A stretch of 64,000 nt of DNA from Streptomyces tagetis (GCF_018069565.1 NZ_JAGPNL010000003.1:434001-498000), one strand, 5' to 3'; counted from the stretch's first letter, positions 8,937-18,097 are shown. Notes: generated by a model not told the origin, from the sequence alone. Numbers and translations are program-made.

Positions 8937-10405
8937 ACAAGCCCCTGCGCCGAATCGCGATCTTCTGCGGCCTCCTGGTGCTGACCCTGCTGCTGCGCGA
9001 CAACTGGCTCCAGTACGTCCAGGCCGACACCCTGAAGAACGACGAGAACAACCGCCGCGTCGCCATCGAGCGGTACGCCAGCCCGCGCGGCGACATCATC
9101 GTGGACGGCAAGGCCATCACCGGCCACGCCACCACCAAGGGCGACTTCAAGTACAAGCGCACCTACAAGGACGGCGCCATGTGGGCGCCGGTGACCGGCT
9201 ACGTCTCCCAGGCGTACGGCGCCACCCAGATCGAGGCCATCAACGACGGCATCCTCACCGGCAACGACGACCGGCTCTTCTTCCGCAACACGCTCGACAT
9301 GCTCACCGGCAAGAAGCGCGAGGGCGGCAACGTCGTCACCACCCTGAACGCCGCCGCCCAGAAGGCCGCCTACGAGGGCCTGGCCAAGCGGGGCGGCAAG
9401 GGCGCCGTCGCGGCGATCGAGCCGTCCACGGGCAAGATCCTCGCGCTCGCCTCGTACCCGTCGTACGACCCCTCGGTCTTCGCCGGCGGTTCCAACGCGG
9501 ACGGCGAGGCGTGGAACAAGCTCCAGAAGAAGAACGACAAGAACGACCCGATGCTCAACCGCGCGCTGCGCGAGGTCTACCCGCCCGGCTCCACCTTCAA
9601 GGTGGTCACCGCCGCCGCGGCCCTGGAGAACGGGCTGTACTCCTCGGCCGAGGAGAAGACCGACTCGCCGCTGCCCTGGACCATGCCCGGCACCACGACC
9701 GAGCTGCCCAACGAGGGCAACATCCCCTGTGAGGACGCCACCCTGCGCGAGGCGCTGCGGGTCTCCTGCAACACCGTCTTCGGCAAGATCGGCTCCGACC
9801 TCGGCAACGAGAAGATGCTGGACCAGGCGAAGAAGTTCGGCTTCACCGAGGAGCAGTTCGTCCCGGTCCGCTCCAGCGCCTCGGTCTTCTCCGACGACAT
9901 GAACCAGTCGCAGACCGCGCTCTCCTCCATCGGCCAGTTCAACACCGCGGCGACCCCGCTCCAGATGGCCATGGTCACCGCGGCCATCGCCAACAACGGC
10001 ACGCTGATGAAGCCGTACATGGTCGACGAGCTGCAGGCGCCGAGCGTGGACACGATCGAGAAGACGGACCCGCAGGAGATGAGCAAGCCGCTCTCCGCGC
10101 AGAACGCCCAGATCCTCCAGTCCATGATGGAGACCGTGGTCAAGGACGGCACGGGAGCCAACGCGCAGATCCCCGGCGTCACCGTCGGCGGCAAGACCGG
10201 TACCGCCCAGCACGGTGTGGACAACAGCGAGAACCCGTACGCCTGGTTCATCTCCTACGCCAAGGGCGCGGACGGCAGCTCGCCGGTGGCCGTGGCCGTG
10301 GTGGTCGAGGACGAGGCCGCGGTCCGCGACGACATCTCCGGCGGCGGCCTCGCGGCGCCGATCGCGAAGAGCGTGATGCAGGCCGTGCTCAACGGCAAGA
10401 GGTGA
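8933..10405 (+). CDS. pbpA: Class B penicillin-binding protein (PbpA type)
   Basis: This is a 490-residue transpeptidase with one N-terminal membrane helix (residues 7-22). A dimerisation-type region follows, then the penicillin-binding domain with the three active-site motifs: SxxK in PPGSTFKVV (about residue 222), SxN in RVSCNTVFG (about residue 280) and KTGT in VGGKTGTAQ (about residue 423). It cross-links glycan strands made by the upstream SEDS protein. The GTG start at 8933 overlaps the rodA stop by 4 nt (GTGA); the frame continues far upstream inside rodA, but that part has no function. An expected partner and substrate of PknB signalling. Confidence 0.95.
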   Translation: MNKPLRRIAIFCGLLVLTLLLRDNWLQYVQADTLKNDENNRRVAIERYASPRGDIIVDGKAITGHATTKGDFKYKRTYKDGAMWAPVTGYVSQAYGATQIEAINDGILTGNDDRLFFRNTLDMLTGKKREGGNVVTTLNAAAQKAAYEGLAKRGGKGAVAAIEPSTGKILALASYPSYDPSVFAGGSNADGEAWNKLQKKNDKNDPMLNRALREVYPPGSTFKVVTAAAALENGLYSSAEEKTDSPLPWTMPGTTTELPNEGNIPCEDATLREALRVSCNTVFGKIGSDLGNEKMLDQAKKFGFTEEQFVPVRSSASVFSDDMNQSQTALSSIGQFNTAATPLQMAMVTAAIANNGTLMKPYMVDELQAPSVDTIEKTDPQEMSKPLSAQNAQILQSMMETVVKDGTGANAQIPGVTVGGKTGTAQHGVDNSENPYAWFISYAKGADGSSPVAVAVVVEDEAAVRDDISGGGLAAPIAKSVMQAVLNGKR

Positions 10406-10595
10406 GCGGGGACCGGACGGGACGTGACTCCGGTCACGCCGCCTCCACATCGGCGCACGTTGCGATACCGGTCCCGTATCGGCTGACAGGCTTGGCCGGG
10501 TGACGCAAAGCGAGCCGGGTACGGTAGGCCGGACGGCAGCCTCCGACCGTACAAGCAGGCCGGTCGGGACCGACGGAGAGGGCTGGTAGGTAGCT

Positions 10596-12578
10596 ATGGA
10601 AGAGCCGCGTCGCCTCGGCGGGCGGTATGAGCTGGGCCAGGTGCTCGGCCGTGGAGGCATGGCCGAGGTGTACCTCGCCCACGACTCCCGGCTCGGCCGC
10701 ACCGTGGCGGTGAAGACGCTGCGCGCGGACCTCGCGCGCGACCCGTCCTTCCAGGCCCGGTTCCGCCGGGAGGCCCAGTCGGCCGCCTCGCTCAACCACC
10801 CCGCGATCGTCGCGGTCTACGACACGGGCGAGGACTACATCGGCGAGGTCTCCATCCCGTACATCGTGATGGAGTACGTCGACGGGTCCACCCTGCGCGA
10901 GCTGCTCCACTCCGGCCGCAAGCTGCTGCCCGAGCGGACGCTGGAGATGACCATCGGCATCCTCCAGGCGCTGGAGTACTCGCACCGGGCCGGCATCGTC
11001 CACCGTGACATCAAACCGGCCAACGTCATGCTCACGCGCAACGGCCAGGTCAAGGTCATGGACTTCGGCATCGCCCGTGCGATGGGCGACTCCGGCATGA
11101 CGATGACCCAGACCTCCGCCGTGATCGGCACCGCCCAGTACCTCTCCCCGGAACAGGCCAAAGGCGAGCAGGTGGACGCCCGCTCCGACCTGTACTCCAC
11201 CGGCTGCCTGCTCTACGAACTGCTCACGGTCCGGCCGCCGTTCGTCGGCGACTCCCCGGTCGCCGTGGCCTACCAGCACGTGCGCGAGGAGCCGCAGGCG
11301 CCCAGCGTCTTCGACCCCGAGATCACGCCCGAGATGGACGCCATCGTCCTGAAGGCGCTCGTCAAGGACCCCGACTACCGCTACCAGTCGGCCGACGAGA
11401 TGCGCGCCGACATCGAGGCGTGCCTCGACGGCCAGCCGGTCGCCGCCACCGCCGCGATGGGCGCCGTCGGCTACGTCGGCTACCCGGGCGAGCAGCCGAC
11501 GACGGCGATGCGCGCGGACTCCGGCGCGGCCACGACGATGCTGCCCCCGGCCAACCCGGACGACGGCGGCTACGGCTACGACGACCGCCCCGACCGGCGG
11601 CGCCAGAAGAAGTCCTCCTCCAACACCTCCACGATCCTGCTGGCCGTGGCCGGAGTGGTCGTCCTCGTCGGCGCCATCCTGATCGGCAAGTGGGTCTTCA
11701 GCGGCGACCAGGCCGACAACGACAAGCTCGCCGTGCCGGTCTTCGTCGGCCTGTCGAAGAGCGACGCCGAGAGCGCGGCGACCAACGTCGACCTGGTGGT
11801 GGAGTTCACCGAGAAGCCCTGCGAGGACCAGGCCAAGGGCAACATCTGCTCGCAGGACCCGAAGCAGGGCACCGAGGTCGAGAAGAACTCCACGGTCAGC
11901 CTCGTGGTCTCCACGGGCGCCCCCAAGGTCGCCGTGCCCAACGTCATCGACAAGAACGTCGACGACGCCACCCGGCGCCTGGAGGAGAAGGGCTTCAAGG
12001 TCGAGACCAAGCAGACCGAGTCCTCCCAGACCGAGGGCACCGTCCTCAGCCAGGACCCCGACCCGAGCACCGAGCTGGAGAAGGGCTCGACGGTGACCCT
12101 GGAGGTCGCCAAGCCGGTGGCGAAGTCGACCGTGCCCGACGTGATCAACCGCACCTGTGACGAGGCCAAGGCCCAGTTGCAGGGCAACAACCTCAAGGGC
12201 ACCTGCTCCGAGGAGGAGACCGGCGACCCGAACCAGGTGGGCAAGGTCATCCGCACCACGCCGGAGCGCAACCAGCAGGTCGACCCGGGCTCCGAGGTCC
12301 AGATCGTCATCGGCAAGGCGGCGGCGAAGGCCAAGGTCCCCGAGGTCCGCGGCTCCACCGTGGCGCAGGCCCGGCAGACGCTCCAGTCGCAGGGCTTCAC
12401 CAACGTCCAGGCACCCGGCGCCCAGGACGACAACGCGGTGGTCGTCGGCCTCGACCCGCAGCCCGGCACCGAGGTGGACGACCCGGGCGGCACGCAGATC
12501 ACCCTCCAGACCGCGGGCGGAGGTGGCGGCAACGAGGGCGGCGGCTTCATCGGCGGACTCAACGGCCGCCGCAACTGA
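10596..12578 (+). CDS. pknB: PknB-type Ser/Thr kinase with four PASTA domains
   Basis: This membrane receptor kinase has 660 residues. The kinase domain covers residues 10-275: the Gly loop GRGGMAEVY, Lys40 in VAVKTL, catalytic Asp138 in VHRDIKPAN and the DFG at 156-158, with an activation-loop TxT region (MTMTQTSAVIGTA) for autophosphorylation. A Lys-rich juxtamembrane stretch leads into one transmembrane helix (about 345-366). Four PASTA repeats follow outside the cell (about 378-445, 446-513, 514-583, 584-650) and should bind muropeptides or lipid II. The protein ends in a Gly-rich tail. It controls cell-wall growth with FhaA, FhaB and PstP. A 190-nt gap after pbpA may contain its own promoter. 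Confidence 0.96.
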   Translation: MEEPRRLGGRYELGQVLGRGGMAEVYLAHDSRLGRTVAVKTLRADLARDPSFQARFRREAQSAASLNHPAIVAVYDTGEDYIGEVSIPYIVMEYVDGSTLRELLHSGRKLLPERTLEMTIGILQALEYSHRAGIVHRDIKPANVMLTRNGQVKVMDFGIARAMGDSGMTMTQTSAVIGTAQYLSPEQAKGEQVDARSDLYSTGCLLYELLTVRPPFVGDSPVAVAYQHVREEPQAPSVFDPEITPEMDAIVLKALVKDPDYRYQSADEMRADIEACLDGQPVAATAAMGAVGYVGYPGEQPTTAMRADSGAATTMLPPANPDDGGYGYDDRPDRRRQKKSSSNTSTILLAVAGVVVLVGAILIGKWVFSGDQADNDKLAVPVFVGLSKSDAESAATNVDLVVEFTEKPCEDQAKGNICSQDPKQGTEVEKNSTVSLVVSTGAPKVAVPNVIDKNVDDATRRLEEKGFKVETKQTESSQTEGTVLSQDPDPSTELEKGSTVTLEVAKPVAKSTVPDVINRTCDEAKAQLQGNNLKGTCSEEETGDPNQVGKVIRTTPERNQQVDPGSEVQIVIGKAAAKAKVPEVRGSTVAQARQTLQSQGFTNVQAPGAQDDNAVVVGLDPQPGTEVDDPGGTQITLQTAGGGGGNEGGGFIGGLNGRRN

Positions 12579-12596
12579 GCCCCGCGGCCACCCGCT

Positions 12597-12647
12597 CACG
12601 ACGGAGCCCCGGCACCCCTCACGCGAGGGGGCCGGGGCTCCGTCGTG
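12597..12647. terminator. Bidirectional hairpin terminator between pknB and sortase
   Basis: A 17-bp GC-rich inverted repeat (12597-12613 with 12631-12647) lies between the convergent pknB and sortase genes. It has no T-run, as is common in Streptomyces, and can act in both directions. Confidence 0.75.
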
Positions 12648-12735
12648 CGGTCCCGGTGGCGGCCCGGTGGGCCGGCCCGAGGGGATCGGTCCCGGTGCGG
12701 CCACGGGGGCCGCCCCGGACGGGAGCGGGTGAGGC

Positions 12736-13500
12736 TCAGCCGAGTTCCTTCGGCGGCGTCCGGTCGCCGTCCACCTTCTCGGTGCGGACCAGCTCGCCCC
12801 ACACCACGTACCGGTACCGGCTGGTGTACACCGGCGTGCAGGTGGTCAGGGTGATGTAGTGGCCGGCCTCCTCGCGGCCGGACTCCTCCGGCACCGGGGC
12901 GAGGACGTCGACGTTGTACTTCGAGGTCTCCGGGAGGATGCCGTAGACCTTGTAGACGTACCAGGTGTCCTTCGTCTCGAAGACGATCGGGTCACCCTTC
13001 TTGATCTTGTGGATGTCGTGGAACTTGGCGCCGTGCCCGTCGCGGTGGGCCGCCAGCGAGAAGTTCCCCTTCTCGCCCGAGGCCGGCAGCGTCGCCTCGA
13101 CGGGGTCGGTGTAGTAGCCGGCCACGCCGTCGTTCAGGATCTCGCTCGACGTGCCCTTCTCCACCAGGACCTCGCCGGCGCCCATCGCGGGCACGTGCAG
13201 GAAGCCGATGCCGGCCTTGGTGTCCAGCGCGCCCGGCCCGGACGGCCCGGCCTCGCGCGCCCAGGTGTCGCGGACCCGCTCCGCCTGCCGGTCGGCCGCG
13301 CGGTCGGCGACCACGTTCGTCCACCACAGCGAGTAGGCGACGAACAGGCCGAGCACCAGGCCCGCGGTGATGAGAAGTTCACCGAGGAAGCTGACGGCCA
13401 GGGCGGCGAGGCGTCCCGCACCGCGTCTTCGGCCCGCGGGCGGCGGTGTGCCGGGCGCGGCGGTGTGCTCTTCGTGGTCCGTGTCGGTGGTCGCTGCCAC
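12736..13500 (-). CDS. Class E sortase
   Basis: A 254-residue sortase. A short disordered N-terminus precedes one transmembrane helix (about 37-60, LITAGLVLGLFVAYSLWW). The extracellular catalytic barrel has His151 (LAAHRDGHG), the catalytic Cys221 (TLTTCTPVY) and Arg in SRYRYVVWG. Class E enzymes attach chaplins and other LAXTG proteins to the wall in Streptomyces. The GTG at 13500 is chosen because the frame upstream runs through the neighbouring sortase gene and an AAGGGCGGAAG-like site precedes it. It lies 14 nt after the next sortase, in the same operon. Confidence 0.92.
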   Translation of the reverse strand: MAATTDTDHEEHTAAPGTPPPAGRRRGAGRLAALAVSFLGELLITAGLVLGLFVAYSLWWTNVVADRAADRQAERVRDTWAREAGPSGPGALDTKAGIGFLHVPAMGAGEVLVEKGTSSEILNDGVAGYYTDPVEATLPASGEKGNFSLAAHRDGHGAKFHDIHKIKKGDPIVFETKDTWYVYKVYGILPETSKYNVDVLAPVPEESGREEAGHYITLTTCTPVYTSRYRYVVWGELVRTEKVDGDRTPPKELG

Positions 13501-13514
13501 TGGTCTTCCGCCCT

Positions 13515-14837
13515 TTACCTGACGAGCGCATCCGGCTTGCCCTTGCTGCGCGGCCGTTCCTCGACCATCTTGCCCCAGACGATCATCCGGTACTTGCTGG
13601 TGAACTCCGGGGTGCACGTGGTGAGCGTGATGTAGCGGCCGGGCTCGGTGAACCCCGCCTCCGCGGGCACCGGGTCGAGGACGCTGATGTTGCTCGGCGG
13701 GGTCACCGGCAGGATGGACGCCATCTTGTACACGAAGTAGGTGTCCTGCGTCTCCACCACGATCGGGTCGCCCGGATCGAGCTTGTTGATGTACCGGAAC
13801 GGCTCGCCGTGGGTGTTGCGGTGGCCCGCCAGGCCGAAGTTCCCGCTCTTCTCCTCGGGCATCGCGGTCTTCAGCGCCTCCTCGGCGTAGTGCCCGACCA
13901 TGCCCCGGTCGAGCACCTTCTTGCTGTCGATGCCCTCGGCGATCGGCACGACGACGTCCAGCTTGGGGATGTGCAGGATGGCGAAGCCCTGCCCCGGTTC
14001 GAAGGCGCCCGGGTTGCGCTTGCCGTTGGCCCAGTCGTCCTGGAGGCTGCTGGTCGCCTGGTCGGCCTGGGCGTGCGCGCGCACGTTCGTCCACCAGAGC
14101 TGGTAGGTGACGAAGAGCAGCATCAGCACGCCGGTGGTGATGAACATCTCGCCGACGACCCGGCTGACGACGGCGGCGGCGCCCGGCTTGCGGGCCCGTG
14201 CCCGGCGGCGGGCCTCGACGCGCGAGAGGGGCCCCTCCGGCTCCTCTCCGCCCTCCGGGGCTGCCGGGACCTGTCCCCCGCCCGCGCGGCGCCCCTGACG
14301 CCGTCTGGCCGCCTTCCTGCGGGCCGCGCGCCCGCCGCCCGGGAGGCCGTCCTCGTCGGGCGCGGCGGCCGGGGCCGGTTCGGGGGGTGCCTCCGGGAGG
14401 CGCAGGGCCATGGTCTCGTCGTCGGCGACGGGCGGGTACGCGGCCTGCGCCGGGTACGTGTCCTGCGCGCCGGGGTGCCCGTAGGGGCCGCCGGGGTGGG
14501 GCTGACCGCCGGGGGGATGTCCGTGGGCCGGGTCGGAGTAGCCGTGCGCCCCGCCGGGGTGGCCGGGGTGACCGCCCGGGTGACCGGGGCCCCCGCCGGG
14601 GTGGCCGGGGCTTCCTCCCGGGTGCCCGTAGGCCCCGCCGGGAGGGCCCTGGACCCCGCCGGGATGACCGTGGCCCCCGCCGGGCGGGCCCTCCGCGCCG
14701 GGCGGATAGCCGCCGGCCGCCCCGGCGTCCGCGTACCAGCCGTCCCCGAGCGCACCGGACCCCCCGTACGTCTGCGCGTACGAGGCCGTCTGGTCACCTG
14801 TCGCGCCGGACGCGCGCTCGGGGCGCAGCGCGGTCAC
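13515..14837 (-). CDS. Class E sortase with long Gly/Pro/His-rich cytoplasmic N-terminus
   Basis: The protein has 440 residues, far longer than a minimal sortase. Residues 30-150 are a repetitive Pro/Gly/His/Tyr region (runs of HPGG units), followed by a basic segment and a transmembrane helix near residues 225-245. The catalytic domain is at the C-terminus with HRNTHGEPF and Cys408 in TLTTCTPEF, then SKYRMIVWG. It starts with GTG overlapping the trpG/pabA stop (GTGA), so the two are translationally coupled. Two tandem sortases are typical at this locus (SrtE1/SrtE2 type); their division of labour is not visible from sequence. Confidence 0.92.
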   Translation of the reverse strand: MTALRPERASGATGDQTASYAQTYGGSGALGDGWYADAGAAGGYPPGAEGPPGGGHGHPGGVQGPPGGAYGHPGGSPGHPGGGPGHPGGHPGHPGGAHGYSDPAHGHPPGGQPHPGGPYGHPGAQDTYPAQAAYPPVADDETMALRLPEAPPEPAPAAAPDEDGLPGGGRAARRKAARRRQGRRAGGGQVPAAPEGGEEPEGPLSRVEARRRARARKPGAAAVVSRVVGEMFITTGVLMLLFVTYQLWWTNVRAHAQADQATSSLQDDWANGKRNPGAFEPGQGFAILHIPKLDVVVPIAEGIDSKKVLDRGMVGHYAEEALKTAMPEEKSGNFGLAGHRNTHGEPFRYINKLDPGDPIVVETQDTYFVYKMASILPVTPPSNISVLDPVPAEAGFTEPGRYITLTTCTPEFTSKYRMIVWGKMVEERPRSKGKPDALVR

Positions 14838-15472
14838 GCCGTGGCCCTGCCCACCACCGGGGCGAGCCCCGCCGACCTCGCCACGGCTCCCTCGTCACCG
14901 CACGCCGCCAGCCAGTTGGCCAGCATCCGGTGGCCGTGCTCGGTCAGCACCGACTCGGGGTGGAACTGCACGCCCTCGACGGGCAGTTCGCGGTGGCGCA
15001 GGCCCATCACGATGCCGTCGGGGGTGCGCGCGGTCACCTCCAGCTCGGCGGGGACCGTCTCGGGCCGCGCGGCGAGCGAGTGGTAGCGGGTCGCGGTGAA
15101 CGGCGACGGGAGCCCCGCGAAGACGCCCCCGCCCTCGTGCAGCACCGGCGAGGTCTTGCCGTGCAGCAGCTCGGGGGCCCGGTCGACCACGCCCCCGTAC
15201 GCCACCTGCATCGACTGCATGCCGAGGCAGACGCCGAAGACGGGGACCCCGCCGGCGGCGCAGTGCCGGACCATCTCGACACAGACCCCGGCCTGTTCGG
15301 GGGTGCCGGGGCCGGGGGACAGCAGCACGCCGTCGAATCCGTCCCGCGCGTGCGCGGTGGACACCTCGTCGTTGCGCAGCACCTCGCACTCGGCGCCGAG
15401 CTGGTACAGGTACTGGACCAGGTTGAAGACGAAGCTGTCGTAGTTGTCGACGACGAGGATGCGCGCGCTCAC
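14834..15472 (-). CDS. pabA: Glutamine amidotransferase component (TrpG/PabA)
   Basis: A class I glutamine amidotransferase of 212 residues. The nucleophile is Cys82 in GVCLGMQS, and the His-Glu pair of the triad is in GVQFHPESV near residue 172. It supplies ammonia from glutamine to an anthranilate or aminodeoxychorismate synthase large subunit that is not encoded here. The GTG at 15472 overlaps the stop of the upstream small membrane protein (GTGA). TrpG and PabA cannot be separated by sequence alone and some actinobacteria use one protein for both pathways; pabA is a positional choice. Confidence 0.88.
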   Translation of the reverse strand: MSARILVVDNYDSFVFNLVQYLYQLGAECEVLRNDEVSTAHARDGFDGVLLSPGPGTPEQAGVCVEMVRHCAAGGVPVFGVCLGMQSMQVAYGGVVDRAPELLHGKTSPVLHEGGGVFAGLPSPFTATRYHSLAARPETVPAELEVTARTPDGIVMGLRHRELPVEGVQFHPESVLTEHGHRMLANWLAACGDEGAVARSAGLAPVVGRATA

Positions 15473-15630
15473 TGGTTGTCCACCGTCACATCGTTGAAGG
15501 GAAGCAGCGGTTCGGCCCATGGGAAGACGTACTGGAACAGTGCGTAGACCACGGCCACGACGAGCACGAGCGAGACCAGCGCCTTCGCCCACGCGTTCCC
15601 CGGCAGATGCCGCCAGATCCAGCCGTACAT
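15469..15630 (-). CDS. Small membrane protein upstream of pabA
   Basis: A 53-residue protein with one central transmembrane helix (about residues 13-33). The ATG at 15630 is preceded by GGAAGGGACGG; an in-frame start at 15666 is possible but has no ribosome site. Stop overlaps the pabA start (GTGA). Its place between DUF881 and pabA is a conserved arrangement in Streptomyces. I do not recognise a function. Confidence 0.75.
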   Translation of the reverse strand: MYGWIWRHLPGNAWAKALVSLVLVVAVVYALFQYVFPWAEPLLPFNDVTVDNQ

Positions 15631-15711
15631 GCCGTCCCTTCCGTCGCACCACGGCACCAGACTCACGCCGTACGAGACCAGACTAACGGCGAGAGGCCGT
15701 CCGGAAGGGCG

Positions 15712-16491
15712 TCACTGGACAGGCCGTGCGTAGTGCAGGTCCACTGTGCCCGAGTAACCGGGCAGCGTCACCGTCCCCTGGTCCTCGACCTTCCAGCCGA
15801 GGCCGTAGACGTTGACGTAGACCATGTAGTTCTGGATCGCCGCGGACTCGGCGAGGGCCCGCTTCAGCCGCTTGGGGTCGCCGACCGCCTGGATCGTGTA
15901 CGGGGGCGAGTAGAGACGGCCCTGGAGGATCAGGGTGTTGCCCACGCAGCGGACGGCGCTGGTGGAGATCAGCCGCTGGTCCATGACCTTGATGCCCCGG
16001 GCGCCGCCCTGCCAGAGCGCGTTGACGACGGCCTGGAGGTCCTGCTGGTGGATGACGAGGTAGTCGGGCTGGGGCTCGGGGTAGCCGGGGAGCCGGGCGG
16101 TGGCGCCGGGCGGGGCGTCGTCGAGCGTGACGGTGAGGGCCTCGCCCTTGACCGGCTGGGTGCCGGCCCGGTCCTCCAGCTCGGCGAGCTTGGCGTCCTC
16201 CGCCGCGGTGCTGCCGTCGTCGCGGCGGGCCAGGGAGTCGACGTCCCGGCGCAGGGCGGCGTTGGCCTCCTCCAGCTCGCCGTTCTTGCGGTTGCGGTCC
16301 TGGACGAGGTCGGAGAGGCGCAGCAGCGAGGCGTCGGTGCGGATGTTGGTGCCCTTGGCGGTGTCGAAGCTGGTGAAGAAGATGAGCCCGGCGAGGGCGA
16401 AGACGGCCGCGGTGAGCACCCGCACGGGCCGGAAGCGGCGCCCGGGGCCGGGGCCGGCGCCCGTCCCGGGGGAGTCGGCAGAATTGCTCAA
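15712..16491 (-). CDS. DUF881 family membrane-anchored protein
   Basis: The protein has 259 residues: a short cytoplasmic Gly/Pro N-terminus, a transmembrane helix at about 24-42, a coiled-coil segment (about 50-115) and a DUF881 domain with VNALWQGGARGI and GNTLILQGRLYSPPYTI. DUF881 proteins sit next to division genes in actinobacteria and low-GC Gram positives and are thought to be divisome-associated, but no biochemical activity is established. It is divergent from crgA. Confidence 0.88.
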   Translation of the reverse strand: MSNSADSPGTGAGPGPGRRFRPVRVLTAAVFALAGLIFFTSFDTAKGTNIRTDASLLRLSDLVQDRNRKNGELEEANAALRRDVDSLARRDDGSTAAEDAKLAELEDRAGTQPVKGEALTVTLDDAPPGATARLPGYPEPQPDYLVIHQQDLQAVVNALWQGGARGIKVMDQRLISTSAVRCVGNTLILQGRLYSPPYTIQAVGDPKRLKRALAESAAIQNYMVYVNVYGLGWKVEDQGTVTLPGYSGTVDLHYARPVQ

Positions 16492-16632
16492 CGTACCCTT
16501 ATCTCCTTCGGCGCCACGGAAGCACTACGCTAACGGACGCCCGGGGGAGCGCTCAGAGTCCCCTTGTCCACCGCCCCCGAGCCCGACCCGTTCCCTGCGC
16601 GGTCACGCAGCGCATCGACAGGAGAGACCCTC

Positions 16633-16887
16633 GTGCCGAAGTCACGTATCCGCAAGAAGGCCGACTACACGCCGCCGCCCGCGAAGCAGTCCACGGCCAT
16701 CAAACTGAACAGCCGCGGCTGGGTCGCGCCGGTGATGCTGGCCATGTTCGTCATCGGCCTCGCCTGGATCGTCGTCTTCTACGTGACCGACGGTTCGCTG
16801 CCGCTCCAGCAGCTCGGCAACTGGAACATCGTGGTGGGCTTCGGCTTCATCGCCGCCGGGTTCGGCGTCTCGACGCAGTGGAAGTAG
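16633..16887 (+). CDS. crgA: CrgA cell-division inhibitor
   Basis: An 84-residue protein with two transmembrane helices (about 31-53 and 61-81). The N-terminus [15 protein letters not shown] is typical of the CrgA family. CrgA coordinates growth and septation in Streptomyces by affecting FtsZ ring timing, and in mycobacteria it binds FtsZ, FtsQ and PBPs. The GTG at 16633 follows AGGAGAGACC. Upstream in-frame codons lie in the divergent promoter region and are not used. Confidence 0.95.
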   Translation: MPKSRIRKKADYTPPPAKQSTAIKLNSRGWVAPVMLAMFVIGLAWIVVFYVTDGSLPLQQLGNWNIVVGFGFIAAGFGVSTQWK

Positions 16888-16911
16888 CTCTGCGCAGCGC
16901 TCTCCCCTGAG

Positions 16912-17111
16912 TTATCCACAGCAGTTTTCCACATGGGGAAAAGAAAGACGATCTGTGGATAACTTACGGGAGGTTGACGCCGGTACGACGGACATACCGG
17001 TAACCGAAAACGCATTCGCCCCCTGCCTGACCTGCGGAAACGCCGGTCATCGGCAGGGGGCGCCGCCGTGTCCGCACCCTATGCACAAGATCCGCGACAC
17101 GCTGTGGACAA
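16912..17111. promoter_or_regulatory. DnaA-box cluster downstream of crgA
   Basis: Four DnaA-box-like nonamers lie in the gap between crgA and the rhomboid gene: TTATCCACA at 16912-16920, TTTTCCACA at 16925-16933, TGTGGATAA (reverse) at 16954-16962 and TGTGGACAA (reverse; the form preferred by Streptomyces DnaA) at 17103-17111. The first three fall within 51 bp. This is not oriC, because no dnaA or dnaN is near, but it should bind DnaA. Confidence 0.7.
17018..17061 (-). terminator. Hairpin downstream of rhomboid gene
   Basis: The inverted repeat GCCCCCTGCC / GGCAGGGGGC spans 17018-17027 and 17052-17061, 60 nt past the rhomboid stop. It sits inside the DnaA-box region. Confidence 0.5.
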
Positions 17112-17120
17112 CTGGCGCGC

Positions 17121-18038
17121 TCAACTGAGCTGGACGGTTCTCACCAGGGTGAGGACGAGGACGGCCACGAGGACCAGTCCGCAGACGCCGTACTGCACCA
17201 GAGCCCGCCGCTCGCGCGGGGCGTGGAGCATGCCGTAGCCGATCACGACACCGGCGGCGAGACCGCCGATGTGCGCCTGCCAGGCGATGTTCCCCACGGT
17301 GAAGGTGAAGATCAGGTTGATCGCCAGCAGGACCATGATCGGCCGCATGTCGGCGTTGAGCCGGCGCAGCAGCATCGCGGTCGCGCCGAAGAGCCCGAAG
17401 ACCGCGCCGGAGGCACCGAGCGAGGGCTGCACCGGCGAGGCGAGCAGATAGGTGAGCGCGCTGCCGGCCAGACCGGAGACCAGGTAGAGCGTCAGGTACC
17501 GGGCCCGTCCGAGGGCCGCCTCCAGGGGGCCGCCCAGCCACCACAGGCTCAGCATGTTGAAGGCGATGTGCCAGATCTCCTGGTGCGCGAACATCGAGGT
17601 CACCAGGCGGTACCACTGGCCGCCCGCGACCCCCTCGGTCGCCGTGAAGGGCGCCGGGGGCCAGCGTCCGATGAGGACCAGATCGGCCACGAGGGACTCG
17701 TGGACCTGGATGGCGAGGAAGACCGCCACATTGATCCCGATCAGGATCTTGGTGATCAGCCGGGGGTCGGCGGCGATGGTGCCGCCGGCCAGGGTGCGCG
17801 GCCGGGATGCCTCGAAGTGGGACCCGGAGCCGGACCGGCCGCGGACGCACTCGGGGCAGTGGAAGCCGACGGCCGCGTCGACCATGCACTCCGGGCAGAT
17901 CGGCCGCTCGCAGCGGGTGCAGCGGATTCCGGTCTCACGGTCCGGGTGGCGGTAGCAGCCGGGCAGACTGTGCGCGGGCGTCGGTGCCTGGCCTCCGGGG
18001 CCGTCCGGCGTCCCTGGTGTGCCCGCTCCCTGGTCCAT
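17121..18038 (-). CDS. Rhomboid-family intramembrane serine protease
   Basis: A 305-residue protein. Residues 25-65 carry a zinc-binding segment of the B-box kind (CYRH, CTRCERPICPECM, HCPECV) ahead of the membrane domain. The rhomboid domain has six or seven helices, with the catalytic serine in GASGAVFGLFG and the catalytic histidine in AWQAHIGGLAAG. An HNxxN-like stretch (IWHIAFNMLSLWWLG) lies on helix 2. It cleaves membrane-spanning substrates within the bilayer; the substrate is unknown. This zinc-ribbon rhomboid is conserved between the cyclophilin and crgA in Streptomyces. Confidence 0.92.
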   Translation of the reverse strand: MDQGAGTPGTPDGPGGQAPTPAHSLPGCYRHPDRETGIRCTRCERPICPECMVDAAVGFHCPECVRGRSGSGSHFEASRPRTLAGGTIAADPRLITKILIGINVAVFLAIQVHESLVADLVLIGRWPPAPFTATEGVAGGQWYRLVTSMFAHQEIWHIAFNMLSLWWLGGPLEAALGRARYLTLYLVSGLAGSALTYLLASPVQPSLGASGAVFGLFGATAMLLRRLNADMRPIMVLLAINLIFTFTVGNIAWQAHIGGLAAGVVIGYGMLHAPRERRALVQYGVCGLVLVAVLVLTLVRTVQLS

Positions 18039-18097
18039 GAGGTCCCCTCAGTCGTGTCCGTCCGTGTCCGATGTCCGCCCCTGTCCGGAACGTGCAC

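Noticed and set aside
5922..10795. Minus-strand open frames of about 870 codons opposite pstP, rodA and pbpA
   Set aside because: They mirror the third-codon GC bias of the real plus-strand genes and have no ribosome sites or recognisable domains.
10434..12704. A 756-codon minus-strand frame opposite pknB
   Set aside because: It is a Gly/Val/His-rich shadow of the kinase and PASTA coding sequence.
12736..14094. A longer version of the first sortase reaching into the second
   Set aside because: The upstream part is out of frame with the second sortase, which has a complete catalytic domain there. The GTG at 13500 gives a normal sortase.
16912..17111. The DnaA boxes as oriC itself
   Set aside because: Streptomyces oriC has about 19 boxes between dnaA and dnaN. 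Here there are four and neither gene is present.
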